Shown here piece after piece: positions 36,548 to 50,317 of a stretch of 64,000 nucleotides of DNA. The first letter of the stretch is position 1, and every line of letters begins with the position of its first letter. The notes beneath the pieces were generated by a model that was given only the letters and a program-made list of their open reading frames with translations, had not been told where the DNA came from and searched no databases. The DNA is from Stutzerimonas sp. S1 (GTDB lineage: Bacteria > Pseudomonadota > Gammaproteobacteria > Pseudomonadales > Pseudomonadaceae), in contig NZ_JAOEIY010000001.1 of NCBI RefSeq assembly GCF_025966695.1, forward strand, positions 804,079-868,078, in the 5' to 3' direction. Both the position numbers and the translations under genes were made by a program.

Positions 36548-38383
36548 TTACTCCACGGTCACCGATTTGGCGAGGTTGCGCGGCTGGTCGACGTCGGTGC
36601 CGCGCAGCACGGCGACGTAGTACGACAGGAGCTGCAACGGCAGGGTGTAGAGGATCGGCGCCAGCGCATCGTGGATGTGCGGCATGTTCACCACGAAAGT
36701 CCCCTCGCCGTTCTCCAGTCCGGCGGCACCATCGGCGAAGACGATCAGCTCGCCGCCGCGCGCGCGCACTTCCTGCAGGTTGGACTTGAGCTTCTCCAGC
36801 AGCTCGTTGTTCGGCGCCACCGTGACCACTGGCATGTCGGCGTCCACCAGCGCCAGCGGGCCGTGTTTGAGTTCCCCGGCCGGGTAGGCCTCGGCATGGA
36901 TATAGGAGATTTCCTTGAGCTTGAGCGCGCCTTCCATGGCCACCGGATACTGCGCACCGCGACCGAGGAACAGCGTGTGGTGCTTCTCGGCGAAGTGCTC
37001 GGCGATCTTCTCCACCGTGGCATCCATCGCCAGTGCTTCACCCAGGCGCGTCGGTAGCCGGCGCAGTTCGGCAACCAGCTCGGCTTCCGTCGCCGCCGAC
37101 AGGTTGCCGCGCACCTGGCCGAGCGCCAGCGTCAGCAGCATCAGCCCGACCAGCTGCGTGGTGAAAGCCTTGGTCGAGGCGACGCCAATTTCCGGGCCAG
37201 CCTGGGTTAGCAGACAAAGATCGGATTCGCGCACCAGCGAGCTGATGCCAACGTTGCAGATCGCCAGGCTGGCGAGGTAGCCCAGTTGCTTGGCATTGCG
37301 CAGCGCAGCCAGCGTGTCGGCGGTCTCGCCGGACTGGGAAATGGTGACGAACAACGTGTCGGGCTGTACCACCACCTTGCGGTAACGGAACTCGCTGGCC
37401 ACTTCGACCTGACAGGGAATCCCGGCCAGTTCTTCGAGCCAGTACCGCGCGACCATACCGGCGTGATAGCTGGTACCACAGGCAACGATCTGCACGTTGC
37501 GCACCCGCGCGAACAGTTCGGCGGCCTGCGGTCCGAAGGCCTGGACCAGCACCTGCTGCTCACCCAAGCGCCCTTCCAGGGTGCGCTGCACCACCTTGGG
37601 CTGCTCGTGGATTTCCTTGAGCATGAAATGACGGTACTCGCCCTTGTCTACCGCCTCGGCCCCCTCGTGATACTGCACGATTTCGCGCTGTACCGGCTGA
37701 CCGTCGACATCCCAGATCTGCAAGCCGTCGCGGCGGATCTCGGCGATGTCGCCCTCCTCCAGGTACATGAAGCGGTCGGTCACCTGGCGCAGCGCCAGCT
37801 GATCGGAAGCGAGGAAGTTCTCGCCCAGCCCCAGGCCGATCACCAGCGGGCTGCCACTACGCGCGGCCAGTAGACGATCAGGCTGGCGGGCCGAAATCAC
37901 TGCCAGGCCATAGGCACCATGCAGTTCCTTGACCGCCGCTTTGAGCGCAGCGGTGAGATCGCCGAGCGAATCGAGCTTGTGGTGCAGCAGGTGCACGATG
38001 ACTTCGGTATCGGTGTCGGAGTGGAATGCGTAGCCGAGCGCTTTGAGCTGGCTGCGCAGCGCCTCGTGATTCTCGATGATGCCGTTGTGCACCACGGCCA
38101 GGTCAGTCCCGGAGAAATGCGGATGGGCGTTGCGCTCGCAGGGTGCGCCGTGGGTGGCCCAGCGGGTGTGGGCGATGCCCAGGCGTCCGGTCAACTGAGT
38201 CTGCTGCTGAGCCTGCTCCAGCTCGGCGACCTTGCCGTTGCGGCGCAGGCGCTGCAGCGCCCCGGCGCCATCGACCACGGCGATGCCGGCGCTGTCATAA
38301 CCCCGGTATTCCAGGCGCTTGAGGCCCTCGAGCAGGATCGCGGTAATGTTGCGTTCGGCGACGGCGCCAACGATGCCACACAT
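36548..38383 (-). CDS. glmS: Glutamine-fructose-6-phosphate aminotransferase (isomerizing)
   Basis: 611 residues: N-terminal glutaminase starting with the processed catalytic cysteine ([12 protein letters not shown]), then two SIS sugar-isomerase domains, including [10 protein letters not shown] and [10 protein letters not shown], and the terminal [13 protein letters not shown]. It makes glucosamine-6-phosphate for peptidoglycan and lipopolysaccharide. It is downstream of glmR with only two bases between them, so its ribosome binding site lies inside glmR. No glmS ribozyme is present. Confidence 0.97.
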   Translation of the reverse strand: MCGIVGAVAERNITAILLEGLKRLEYRGYDSAGIAVVDGAGALQRLRRNGKVAELEQAQQQTQLTGRLGIAHTRWATHGAPCERNAHPHFSGTDLAVVHNGIIENHEALRSQLKALGYAFHSDTDTEVIVHLLHHKLDSLGDLTAALKAAVKELHGAYGLAVISARQPDRLLAARSGSPLVIGLGLGENFLASDQLALRQVTDRFMYLEEGDIAEIRRDGLQIWDVDGQPVQREIVQYHEGAEAVDKGEYRHFMLKEIHEQPKVVQRTLEGRLGEQQVLVQAFGPQAAELFARVRNVQIVACGTSYHAGMVARYWLEELAGIPCQVEVASEFRYRKVVVQPDTLFVTISQSGETADTLAALRNAKQLGYLASLAICNVGISSLVRESDLCLLTQAGPEIGVASTKAFTTQLVGLMLLTLALGQVRGNLSAATEAELVAELRRLPTRLGEALAMDATVEKIAEHFAEKHHTLFLGRGAQYPVAMEGALKLKEISYIHAEAYPAGELKHGPLALVDADMPVVTVAPNNELLEKLKSNLQEVRARGGELIVFADGAAGLENGEGTFVVNMPHIHDALAPILYTLPLQLLSYYVAVLRGTDVDQPRNLAKSVTVE

Positions 38384-38385
38384 GG

Positions 38386-39168
38386 TCAGGTCTCCAGATT
38401 GGGTTCGACGGCCGCGCAGATCAGCTTGACGCCACGGGCCTGGATAAGGGTGCGCGCCTCGTCGCTGAGGCGCTCATCGGTGATCAGGGTATGGATGCTG
38501 CTCCAGGGCAGCTCGAGATTCGGTATCCGTCGGCCGATCTTGTCGGACTCGGCCAGCACGATGACCTCACGGGCGACATCGGCCATGACCCGCGACAGCC
38601 CCAGCAGCTCATTGAAGGTGGTCGTGCCACGTTCGAGATCGATGCCGTCGGCGCCGATGAACAGTTGGTCGAAGTCGTAGGAACGCAGCACCTGCTCGGC
38701 GACCAGGCCCTGAAAGGATTCCGAATGCGGGTCCCAGGTACCGCCGGTCATCAGCAGCACCGGCTCGTGCTCGAGCTCGCGCAGTGCGTTGACCACGTTC
38801 AGCGAGTTGGTCATTACCACCAAGCCGTGCTTGTGGCCGAGCTGCGGGATCATCGCCGCCGTGGTGGTACCGCTATCGATGATGATCCGCGCATGTTCGC
38901 GGATGCAGCCGACTGCCGCGCGGGCGATGGCCTGTTTGCACGACGAAATGGGCTGCACGCTATCGCCGATCAATTCCTGCGGCAACGGCACCGCGCCGCC
39001 GTATCGACGTAGCAACAGGCCGTTTTTTTCCAACGCGGTGAGATCCTTGCGGATCGTGACTTCGGAGGTTTCGAAACGCCGCGACAGCTCATCCACACTG
39101 ACCTCGCCACGCTCGTTGAGCAAGGCGAGGATGGCGTGGCGACGTTGTGGGGTGTTGCGCTTCGACAT
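38386..39168 (-). CDS. glmR: DeoR-family regulator of amino-sugar synthesis (GlmR type)
   Basis: 260 residues: N-terminal DeoR helix-turn-helix (about residues 6-60, with [20 protein letters not shown]) and a DeoR-C sugar-phosphate sensor domain ([18 protein letters not shown]). Its position between glmU and glmS is the conserved Pseudomonas one, where it regulates aminosugar supply. The frame is open further upstream, but ATG 39168 starts the DNA-binding domain. Unusually, no Shine-Dalgarno is visible: the space is taken by an AT-rich palindrome. Confidence 0.88.
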   Translation of the reverse strand: MSKRNTPQRRHAILALLNERGEVSVDELSRRFETSEVTIRKDLTALEKNGLLLRRYGGAVPLPQELIGDSVQPISSCKQAIARAAVGCIREHARIIIDSGTTTAAMIPQLGHKHGLVVMTNSLNVVNALRELEHEPVLLMTGGTWDPHSESFQGLVAEQVLRSYDFDQLFIGADGIDLERGTTTFNELLGLSRVMADVAREVIVLAESDKIGRRIPNLELPWSSIHTLITDERLSDEARTLIQARGVKLICAAVEPNLET

Positions 39169-39175
39169 TGATATG

Positions 39176-39188
39176 TTTCGATTCGAAA
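39176..39188. promoter_or_regulatory. Candidate GlmR operator
   Basis: TTTCGATTCGAAA is a perfect 6+1+6 palindrome 8 to 20 bases before the glmR start, followed by a further half-like GCGAATCAAAAC. DeoR/AgaR regulators often bind TTTCG-type repeats, so autoregulation is likely but inferred. Confidence 0.5.
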
Positions 39189-39289
39189 TATAACGGCGCG
39201 AATCAAAACATAAGTGCCGCGGCGCTGCAAGCGAACCGGCCTCGTCGGCCGACGGCGAGCATCTTCCGAGTGACTGACGCGCGCTCGAC

Positions 39290-40651
39290 TTACGATTGCT
39301 TCTTCGGGCGCTGCCAGCCTTCGATGTTGCGCTGGCGCCCGCGGCCCAATCCGAGCGTATGCGCCGGCACGTCCTCGGTGATGGTCGAGCCGGCACCGGT
39401 GGTTGCGCCATCTCCCAGATTCAGCGGTGCGACCAGTGAACTGTTGGAGCCGATGAAGACGTCCTCGCCCATCACCGTCTTGAACTTGTTGGCACCGTCG
39501 TAGTTGCAGGTGATGGTGCCGGCGCCGATGTTCGTCCGCGCGCCGATCTCGGCGTCGCCCAGATAACTGAGATGCCCAGCCTTGGCGCCATCGCCCAGCG
39601 TTGCGTTCTTCAGCTCGACGAAGTTGCCCACATGCGCCTTGGCGCCCAGAACGCTGCCCGGACGCAGCCGCGCGAACGGGCCGCAGTCGGCGCCCTCACC
39701 GACTTCCGTACCGTCGAGATGGGAGTTGGCCTTGACGATCGCACCGCAGCGCAGGGTGCTGTCCTTGATCACGCAGTTCGGCCCGATCTGCACCTCGTCC
39801 TCGATGATCACCTTGCCCTCGAGCACCACGTTGACGTCGATCAGCACGTCTCGGCCAATGCTGACCTGGCCACGTAGATCGAAGCGCGCCGGGTCGCGCA
39901 GGGTGACGCCCTCGGCCATCAACCGGCGGGCCGCCCGCTGCTGGTAATGGCGCTCCAGCTCGGCGAGCTGGATACGATCGTTGGCGCCCTGTACCTCGAG
40001 CGCATCCTGCGCGCGCTCGGTGGCGATCTGCAGACCGTCGGCCACCGCCATCGCGATCACGTCGGTCAGGTAGTACTCGCCCTGAGCGTTGCTATTGGAC
40101 AGCCGCCCCAGCCATTCCCCCAGACGCGCGCCCGGCACGGCGAGTATGCCGGTGTTGCCTTCGCGGATCGCCCGTTGCTCGGCACTGGCGTCCTTGTGCT
40201 CGACGATCGCCCGCACGCTCCCGTCGGTGTCACGAACGATCCGCCCATACCCGGTCGGATCAGCGAGCTCGACGGTAAGCAGCGCCAACTGCTGTGCGGC
40301 TACCTTGGCCAAGAGGCGTTGCAGGGTCTGCGCCTCAATCAGCGGCACATCTCCATAAAGAATCAACACGCGTTCAGCCGACAGGTTCGGTAGCGCCTGC
40401 GCCACTGCATGTCCGGTGCCGAGCTGCTCGGCTTGCACGACGAAATTCAGGTCGGAACCCGCCAGCCGCTCGCGTACCTGTTCCGCGCCATGACCGATCA
40501 CCACCTGGATGCTGCGCGGCTTTAGGGCGCGCGCGGTATCGATGACGTGTCCGAGCATGGACTTCCCGGCAACAGGGTGAAGGACTTTCGGCAAGGAGGA
40601 ACGCATGCGCGTGCCCTGGCCAGCGGCGAGGATGACGATATCGAGAGACAT
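39290..40651 (-). CDS. glmU: Bifunctional GlcNAc-1-P uridyltransferase / GlcN-1-P acetyltransferase
   Basis: 453 residues: N-terminal nucleotidyltransferase with [20 protein letters not shown] and a C-terminal left-handed beta helix of hexapeptide repeats (from about residue 250) ending in the acetyl-CoA site. It makes UDP-GlcNAc in the cytoplasm. Its 3' side is followed by glmR after 121 bases. Confidence 0.97.
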   Translation of the reverse strand: MSLDIVILAAGQGTRMRSSLPKVLHPVAGKSMLGHVIDTARALKPRSIQVVIGHGAEQVRERLAGSDLNFVVQAEQLGTGHAVAQALPNLSAERVLILYGDVPLIEAQTLQRLLAKVAAQQLALLTVELADPTGYGRIVRDTDGSVRAIVEHKDASAEQRAIREGNTGILAVPGARLGEWLGRLSNSNAQGEYYLTDVIAMAVADGLQIATERAQDALEVQGANDRIQLAELERHYQQRAARRLMAEGVTLRDPARFDLRGQVSIGRDVLIDVNVVLEGKVIIEDEVQIGPNCVIKDSTLRCGAIVKANSHLDGTEVGEGADCGPFARLRPGSVLGAKAHVGNFVELKNATLGDGAKAGHLSYLGDAEIGARTNIGAGTITCNYDGANKFKTVMGEDVFIGSNSSLVAPLNLGDGATTGAGSTITEDVPAHTLGLGRGRQRNIEGWQRPKKQS

Positions 40652-40737
40652 GGGCGAATCCTGGACGGGTCTGGTGTACCGCCATCGTCTACCCAGCTGA
40701 AACGGACGGGCAGATCAACGCGATAGCTGAAAAAGAA

Positions 40738-40761
40738 AAAGGGTAGCCAAGGCTACCCTTT
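40738..40761 (-). terminator. Rho-independent terminator of the atp operon
   Basis: Perfect 11-base-pair stem AAAGGGTAGCC with its complement and a two-base AA centre. On the minus strand it is followed by TTTTTCTTTTT, the U-tract. It lies 30 bases after the atpC stop. Confidence 0.93.
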
Positions 40762-40790
40762 TACTCGTGCGCGATGAAGTCGCGGATCGA

Positions 40791-41219
40791 TCAGTGCCGA
40801 CCGTACTTCTTGCGCAATGCCTCGATGGTGCGCAGCTGAGCTGCAGCCTCGGCGAGACGTGCGGCGGCGGAACCGTAATCGAACTCCGCGCCCTTCTCGT
40901 GCAGCGCCTTTTCGGCGGCCTTGACGGCAGCCTGAGCGGCTGCCTCGTCGAGGTCCTTGGCGCGCGTAGCGGTATCGGCAAGCACCTTCACCATGTTCGG
41001 CTGCACTTCGATGAAGCCGCCGGAGATGTAGAAGATTTCCTCGTCACCACCCTGCTTGATCACTCGCACCGGACCGGGCTTGAGATCGGTCAGCAGCGGC
41101 GCGTGCCCCGGCAGGATACCGATGTCACCAAGGTTCCCGTGGGCGATGACCATTTCCACCAGCCCCGAGAACAGCTCTTCTTCCGCACTGACGATGTCGC
41201 AATGGACTGTCATAGCCAT
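40791..41219 (-). CDS. atpC: ATP synthase epsilon subunit
   Basis: 142 residues: N-terminal beta sandwich ([35 protein letters not shown]) and C-terminal helical hairpin. It is part of the F1 stalk and inhibits ATP hydrolysis. Two upstream ATGs are possible; 41219 is chosen because GAGG is seven bases before it and the protein then matches the Pseudomonas N-terminus. It is the last atp gene. Confidence 0.95.
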   Translation of the reverse strand: MAMTVHCDIVSAEEELFSGLVEMVIAHGNLGDIGILPGHAPLLTDLKPGPVRVIKQGGDEEIFYISGGFIEVQPNMVKVLADTATRAKDLDEAAAQAAVKAAEKALHEKGAEFDYGSAAARLAEAAAQLRTIEALRKKYGRH

Positions 41220-41293
41220 GTTCATGCCTCGGTAATCAGCCTGGCCAGCAGCTGCCAGTCAGGCTGGTTGGCGCCCGCGAACGGGCGCGCCAG

Positions 41294-42700
<1,407 letters not shown>

Positions 42701-43567
42701 TTAAACCGCGGCAGCGCCGCCGACGATTTCCGAAATTTCCTGAGTGATCGCAGCCTGACGGGCCTTGTTGTAGACCAGTTGCAGGTCGCTAATCAGCTCA
42801 CCGGCGTTGTCGGTTGCGTTCTTCATGGCAATCATCCGCGCGGCCTGTTCGGCTGCGCCGTTCTCAACTACCGCCTGATAGGCCTGGGACTCGATGAAGC
42901 GAACCAGCAGGGCATCCAGCAGCTGCTGGGCATCCGGCTCGTAGAGGTAGTCCCACTGACCTTTCTTGACCGGCTCGGCGTTCTCGTCTGCGGCCAGGGG
43001 CAGCAGCTGATCGACCGTGGGCTTCTGGGTCATGGTGTTGATGAACTTGTTGGATACCAGGTACAAGCGATCGATACGGCCTTCGTAGAAGCCGTCCAGC
43101 ATGACCTTGACGCTGCCGATCAGATCGTTGATCGATGGCTCTTCGCCGAGGTTGCCGATCGCCGCGACGACGTTGCCGCCGAAGCTGCGGAAGAAGCTCG
43201 CGCCCTTGTTGCCGATCACGCAGAGGTCAACTTCGACCTTCTGATCGTGCCACTCCTTCATGTTCTTGATCAGGACCTTGAACAGGTTGATGTTCAGGCC
43301 ACCGCACAGACCACGATCAGTAGACACGACGATATAGCCGACACGCTTGACCGGACGCTCAACCATGAACGGGTGACGGTATTCCGGGTTGGCGTAGGCC
43401 AGATGGCCGATTACCTGCCGGATCCGCTCCGCATAAGGGCGGCTGGCAGCCATGCGCATCTGTGCCTTGCGCATCTTGCTGACCGCCACCTTTTCCATGG
43501 CGCTGGTGATCTTCTGCGTGCTTTTGATGCTCGCAATCTTGCTGCGAATCTCTTTTGCGCCTGCCAT
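42701..43567 (-). CDS. atpG: ATP synthase gamma subunit
   Basis: 288 residues beginning [20 protein letters not shown] and ending with the matching C-terminal helix ([20 protein letters not shown]); the two form the rotating coiled coil. The Rossmann-like middle contains [11 protein letters not shown]. Confidence 0.97.
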   Translation of the reverse strand: MAGAKEIRSKIASIKSTQKITSAMEKVAVSKMRKAQMRMAASRPYAERIRQVIGHLAYANPEYRHPFMVERPVKRVGYIVVSTDRGLCGGLNINLFKVLIKNMKEWHDQKVEVDLCVIGNKGASFFRSFGGNVVAAIGNLGEEPSINDLIGSVKVMLDGFYEGRIDRLYLVSNKFINTMTQKPTVDQLLPLAADENAEPVKKGQWDYLYEPDAQQLLDALLVRFIESQAYQAVVENGAAEQAARMIAMKNATDNAGELISDLQLVYNKARQAAITQEISEIVGGAAAV

Positions 43568-43617
43568 TTGACACCTATCGGGTTAGCAGGCGGGAGCCTC
43601 GCGGCTCCCGCTGCGGC

Positions 43618-45162
<1,545 letters not shown>

Positions 45163-45177
45163 GCCATGACCCTCAAA

Positions 45178-45714
45178 TCAGGATTTCAACGATTCGGCCA
45201 ACTGGCTCAGTTTGCCGCGGACCGAACCGTCGACAACCACATCACCGGCGCGAATCAACACGCCGCCGATCAGCGCAGGATTCACGGCCTGCTGGAGGTT
45301 GACGGTGCGATCTAGCCGCTTCGACAGGGCGGCAGCCAAAGTTTGGAGTTGCTCGTTGCTGAGCTCGAAGGCGGTTTCAACTTCTGCCTCGAGCGTTTTC
45401 TCGGCTTGCGCCTTGATGTCCTCGTACAGCTCCCACACGGTCGGCAGGACCGCCAGGCGATCATTCTCGCCAAGGGTCTGGACGTAGTTGCGGAACGCTT
45501 CATCAGCGTCGTCACCGAGCAGACGCACCAGTTCCTTGACCTTGCTTTCGCTGGTCAGGCGGGGGTCGTTCAGCAACGCTGCGACGTCGGGAACTTCAAC
45601 AGCGATGGCGGCCAGGTTCAGCATTTTCGACCAGGAATCGGTCTGTCCGGCCGCGCTGGCGAACTCGAAAGCGGCTTTCGCGTAAGGCCGAGCAAGCGTC
45701 TGGGTATTGATCAT
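45178..45714 (-). CDS. atpH: ATP synthase delta subunit
   Basis: 178 residues of the OSCP/delta family: N-terminal six-helix domain (ARPYAKAAFEFA) and C-terminal strand region ending GGVLIRAGDVVVDGSVRGKL. It links F1 to the b-subunit stator. Confidence 0.96.
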   Translation of the reverse strand: MINTQTLARPYAKAAFEFASAAGQTDSWSKMLNLAAIAVEVPDVAALLNDPRLTSESKVKELVRLLGDDADEAFRNYVQTLGENDRLAVLPTVWELYEDIKAQAEKTLEAEVETAFELSNEQLQTLAAALSKRLDRTVNLQQAVNPALIGGVLIRAGDVVVDGSVRGKLSQLAESLKS

Positions 45715-45726
45715 CGCTTGCCTCGC

Positions 45727-46197
45727 TTAGAGTTGGGAGGCCAGTTTTTCGACCAGCTCGTTGTGCACCTTGGCGTCCACCTGGGACTCCAGGATCTTCT
45801 CTGCACCGGCGACGGCAAGAGCCGCTACCTGACTGCGCAGTTGGTCCCTGGCACGGTTCACTTCCTGTTCGATCTCGGCGCGGGCGCCGGCGACCAGTCG
45901 CTCGCCTTCAACACGTGCCTGCTGCTTGGCTTCCTCGATGATCGCGTTGGCGTGCTTGTTCGCCTGCTCGAGAATCTGGGCAGCCTGCTCCTTGGTCTCA
46001 CGAAGGGTGTTGGACACCTTGTCCTGAGCCAGTTTCAGGTCCTGCTGCGCACGGCCTGCCGCATCCAGTCCTTCGGCGATCTTCTTCTGGCGTGCGCTCA
46101 TGGCGGCCGTGATCGGCGGCCAGACGAACTTCATGCAAAACCAGACGAAGATAGCGAAAGCGAGCGTTTGACCGAACAGCGTCAAGTTAATGTTCAC
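45727..46197 (-). CDS. atpF: ATP synthase b subunit
   Basis: 156 residues: one N-terminal membrane helix ([20 protein letters not shown]) and a long charged coiled coil, forming the stator dimer. The start is MNINLTLF. A hairpin lies in the 93-base gap to atpE. Confidence 0.96.
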   Translation of the reverse strand: MNINLTLFGQTLAFAIFVWFCMKFVWPPITAAMSARQKKIAEGLDAAGRAQQDLKLAQDKVSNTLRETKEQAAQILEQANKHANAIIEEAKQQARVEGERLVAGARAEIEQEVNRARDQLRSQVAALAVAGAEKILESQVDAKVHNELVEKLASQL

Positions 46198-46249
46198 AGC
46201 GATTTACCTCGTGCTATCTCGTTCAACGCGGGAGTCATTCCACGGCGAC

Positions 46250-46270
46250 GGGGCTCGCCCGGCGAACCCC
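46250..46270 (-). other. Intercistronic hairpin between atpE and atpF
   Basis: GGGGCTCGCC and GGCGAACCCC form a ten-base-pair stem (one G-U in the RNA) with a very tight loop, and no U-tract follows. It may stabilise the atpE message, whose product is needed in excess of the other subunits. Confidence 0.5.
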
Positions 46271-46290
46271 ATCTCAAACCGGAAAAATGA

Positions 46291-46533
<243 letters not shown>

Positions 46534-46575
46534 CTAAGGGGGGTTAAGGTTTTTCGGTTAAAACGTTAGCGGTTT

Positions 46576-47445
<870 letters not shown>

Positions 47446-47844
47446 TCAATGCTTCGGATTGTTTTTCATCAGCAGGAGCGCGCTCGCCCCGACGCCAAGA
47501 ACCAGCAAGTAGCCGGTAAACAAGGCAACCGGATTGAGCGGTCTTACTCCCACAAACACCAGCGCGAAAAGCGCCGCTGCCAGAATTTGTTTGCCCATCT
47601 CGCCGGACCAGAAGGACTGGACGATTGCTCTGGTCGAACGCGCGCCAAAATAACGGAACGCTTTGTACGCGAAGTACAGATTCGCCAACCAGGCAATCAG
47701 TCCGCCGAGCAGCGCTGAATAGCCGGCGACGATACCAAAAAATACCCCGCTTAAGACAGCGGCGAGCAGTACAACCAGCGCTTGCACCTGCAATACGCGG
47801 ACGGCCGGCAAACGATGGAAAGGTGTCTTGTTGCGTATGTTCAC
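47446..47844 (-). CDS. atpI: ATP synthase assembly protein AtpI
   Basis: 132 residues with four hydrophobic segments and the GxxxxGYSALLGGLIAWLAN pattern of the AtpI family. It helps assemble the c ring and is the first gene of the operon. Confidence 0.92.
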   Translation of the reverse strand: MNIRNKTPFHRLPAVRVLQVQALVVLLAAVLSGVFFGIVAGYSALLGGLIAWLANLYFAYKAFRYFGARSTRAIVQSFWSGEMGKQILAAALFALVFVGVRPLNPVALFTGYLLVLGVGASALLLMKNNPKH

Positions 47845-47908
47845 CGTATAACCATCTTCAGCGGCGGGTCACGGCTGGCGCTCTTCCGCAGTCCAAAAAA
47901 GCGCGGCG

Positions 47909-47937
47909 AGTATAGGAGCAGGACCCACCCGGTTCAA
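47909..47937 (-). promoter_or_regulatory. Sigma-70 promoter of the atp operon
   Basis: On the minus strand TTGAAC (47937-47932) is separated by exactly 17 bases from TATACT (47914-47909), close to consensus. Transcription should begin near 47902, giving a leader of about 58 bases before atpI. Confidence 0.8.
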
Positions 47938-47980
47938 CCGTCAGGTAGTAATTTCCGACCAGCACTACAAAATCTTTGTA

Positions 47981-48853
47981 TCAGCGAATGTGCGCCAGTA
48001 CGCCCTGCAACTCATCCAGCGAATTGTAGCGAATCACCAGTTGCCCTTTGCCCTTGGTGCCATGCTTGATCTGCACCGGAGAGCCCAGGCGTTCGGCCAG
48101 CCGCTGTTCCAGGCGGCTGATGTCGGGATCACTCTTCGGTTCTGCCTTGGCGGCTTCTTTTCCGTTCAGCCACTGGCGAACCAGTGCCTCGGTCTGGCGC
48201 ACGGTCAGACCACGTGCGACAACGTGCCGCGCCCCTTCTACCTGCTGTTCGGCCGGCAGGCCGAGCAGCGCACGGGCATGGCCCATCTCGAGATCGCCGT
48301 GCGAGAGCAGCGTTTTGATCTCTTCCGGCAGTCCGATCAGACGTAGCAGATTGCTGATCGACACCCGCGACTTGCCCACCGCATCGGCAACCTGTTGCTG
48401 GGTCAGCTGGAATTCCTGCTGCAGCCGCTGCAGTGCCATGGCCTCCTCGATAGGGTTGAGGTCCTCGCGCTGGATGTTCTCGATCAACGCCATGGCGATG
48501 GCGGCTTCGTCCGGAATATCGCGCACCATCGCCGGAATGCTGTCCTTGCCCGCCTGCTGGCTAGCCCGCCAGCGGCGTTCGCCAGCGATGATCTCGTAGC
48601 GCCCACCGGCGATCGGGCGTACCACAATCGGCTGCATCACGCCCTGGCTCTTGATCGATTGCGCCAGTTCTTCCAGCGTCGTGGGGTCCATATCGCGTCG
48701 CGGCTGGTACTTGCCACGCTGGATGAGATCCAGCGGCAGATGCCGCAGCTCGCGATTGTCCACCTGTACGGCTTCTTCCTGCATCGCCGCCACCGTAGCG
48801 CCGCCGAGCAGGGCATCCAATCCGCGTCCGAGACCTCGTTTCTTGGTTGCCAT
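47981..48853 (-). CDS. parB: Chromosome-partitioning protein ParB
   Basis: 290 residues: N-terminal CTP-binding ParB/Srx domain with GERRWRASQQAG, the central helix-turn-helix (TQQQVADAVGKSRVSISNLL) that reads parS, and a C-terminal dimerisation domain. It loads onto parS sites and spreads; candidate sites are at 28.2, 60.1 and 60.8 kb. Confidence 0.97.
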   Translation of the reverse strand: MATKKRGLGRGLDALLGGATVAAMQEEAVQVDNRELRHLPLDLIQRGKYQPRRDMDPTTLEELAQSIKSQGVMQPIVVRPIAGGRYEIIAGERRWRASQQAGKDSIPAMVRDIPDEAAIAMALIENIQREDLNPIEEAMALQRLQQEFQLTQQQVADAVGKSRVSISNLLRLIGLPEEIKTLLSHGDLEMGHARALLGLPAEQQVEGARHVVARGLTVRQTEALVRQWLNGKEAAKAEPKSDPDISRLEQRLAERLGSPVQIKHGTKGKGQLVIRYNSLDELQGVLAHIR

Positions 48854-48862
48854 GAAGATTCC

Positions 48863-49651
48863 TTATGCGAGTGCGCCGCGCGCGGCTTTGCGCTGACGGC
48901 GAGACAGCTCTCCGGCCAACGCCAGATAGGCCATTGCGCCTTTTGATTGCTTGTCGTAGACCAATGCCGGCATGCCGTGACTCGGAGCCTCGGCGAGACG
49001 CACGTTACGAGGGATGACCGTGTCGTAGAGCTTGTCGCCGAAGTGTGCCTTCAGCTGAGCTGAGACATCGCTGGTCAGGCTGCTGCGCGGATCGTACATG
49101 GTGCGCAGCAGGCCCTCGATGGTGAGGCTGGGATTGAGTACCTGGGCGATGCGCTGAATCGAGTTGACCAGGTCGCTCAACCCTTCGAGGGCGTAGTACT
49201 CGCACTGCATGGGGATGATCACCCCGTCGGCTGCGGTCAGCGCATTGATGGTCAGCATCGACAGTGACGGTGGGCAGTCGATGAGAATGTAATCGTAGTT
49301 TTCACGTACCGGAGCGAGCGCCTCGCGAAGGCGGTTTTCCTTAGCCGGCAGATTGAGCAGCGCAACTTCCGCAGCCGTGAGATCGCGGTTGGCCGGCAAC
49401 AGCTGGTAGCCGCCATGTTCGGAATACTGCATGGCATCGACCAGGCTGCACTCGCCTATCAGCACGTCGTAGATCGAATAGTTCAGGTTCAGCTTGTCCA
49501 CACCGCTGCCGGTGGTGGCATTGCCCTGCGGATCGAGGTCGACCAGCAGCACCCGACGTCGGGTGGCAACCAGCGAGGCCGCCAGGTTGATGCAGGTGGT
49601 GGTCTTGGCGACACCGCCCTTCTGGTTGGCGATGGCGAATACTCTAGCCAT
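48863..49651 (-). CDS. parA: Chromosome-partitioning ATPase ParA
   Basis: 262 residues with the deviant Walker A KGGVAKTT (ANQKGGVAKTTTCINLA) and Walker B ILIDCPPSL. It is a small chromosomal ParA/Soj without a DNA-binding N-terminal domain, forming a gradient on the nucleoid. It is nine bases upstream of parB. Confidence 0.97.
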   Translation of the reverse strand: MARVFAIANQKGGVAKTTTCINLAASLVATRRRVLLVDLDPQGNATTGSGVDKLNLNYSIYDVLIGECSLVDAMQYSEHGGYQLLPANRDLTAAEVALLNLPAKENRLREALAPVRENYDYILIDCPPSLSMLTINALTAADGVIIPMQCEYYALEGLSDLVNSIQRIAQVLNPSLTIEGLLRTMYDPRSSLTSDVSAQLKAHFGDKLYDTVIPRNVRLAEAPSHGMPALVYDKQSKGAMAYLALAGELSRRQRKAARGALA

Positions 49652-49669
49652 GGTCAGTGTCTGTCCGGG

Positions 49670-50317
49670 TCATGAAGTGCGGCGCAGTATCAGCAGATGG
49701 CGCTGACCTTGGCAACCGGGAACCTTGAGGACGTGACAGGCCTCGAGACGGAAGTCAGGTGGCAAGGCTTGCAGCTCGTCGTCAGGCTGTACCCCTTTCA
49801 TCGCCAACCAGCGCGTATCGCAGTTACCCAGGTGACGGGTCCAGCTGGCAAAGTCCTGCAACGAGCTGAAGGCGCGCGAGGTGATGCCGTCGAAGGCGGC
49901 CGCAGGCTGGAACTGCTCGACGCGGCTATGCACCACTTCGAGATTGGCCAGCTTCAGCTCGAGCTTCACCTGAGTGAGGAAGCGCGTCTTTTTGCCGTTG
50001 GAGTCGAGCAGAGTGAATGCGCGCTCGGGAAACAGAATCGCCAACGGCACGCCAGGCATGCCGCCACCGCTGCCCACGTCGAGCCAACGCTGGCCTCCTT
50101 CGGCGACAAACCGCACCACACTGAGACTGTCGAGCAGATGGCGCGACACCATCTCATCCGGATCGCGGACCGCCGTGAGGTTGTACGCCTTGTTCCACTT
50201 GATCAGCAACGCCAGATAGGCGAGCAGCTGCTCGTGTTGCAATGGGCTGAGGTCGACGCCCAGCTCACGGGCGCCAAGGCGAAGCTCCTCGGCGTGGTGC
50301 GGACTGACCAGACTCAT
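49670..50317 (-). CDS. rsmG: 16S rRNA (guanine527-N7)-methyltransferase
   Basis: 215 residues of the GidB/RsmG family with SAM motif [15 protein letters not shown] and the later [11 protein letters not shown]. It methylates G527 of 16S rRNA. It overlaps mnmG by one base (TGATG). Confidence 0.96.
   Translation of the reverse strand: MSLVSPHHAEELRLGARELGVDLSPLQHEQLLAYLALLIKWNKAYNLTAVRDPDEMVSRHLLDSLSVVRFVAEGGQRWLDVGSGGGMPGVPLAILFPERAFTLLDSNGKKTRFLTQVKLELKLANLEVVHSRVEQFQPAAAFDGITSRAFSSLQDFASWTRHLGNCDTRWLAMKGVQPDDELQALPPDFRLEACHVLKVPGCQGQRHLLILRRTS

Noticed and set aside
47966..47980. TACAAA-ATC-TTTGTA palindrome beside the parB stop as a parS or terminator
   Set aside because: It lacks the CACGTG core of parS and its AT-only stem is too weak for a terminator.
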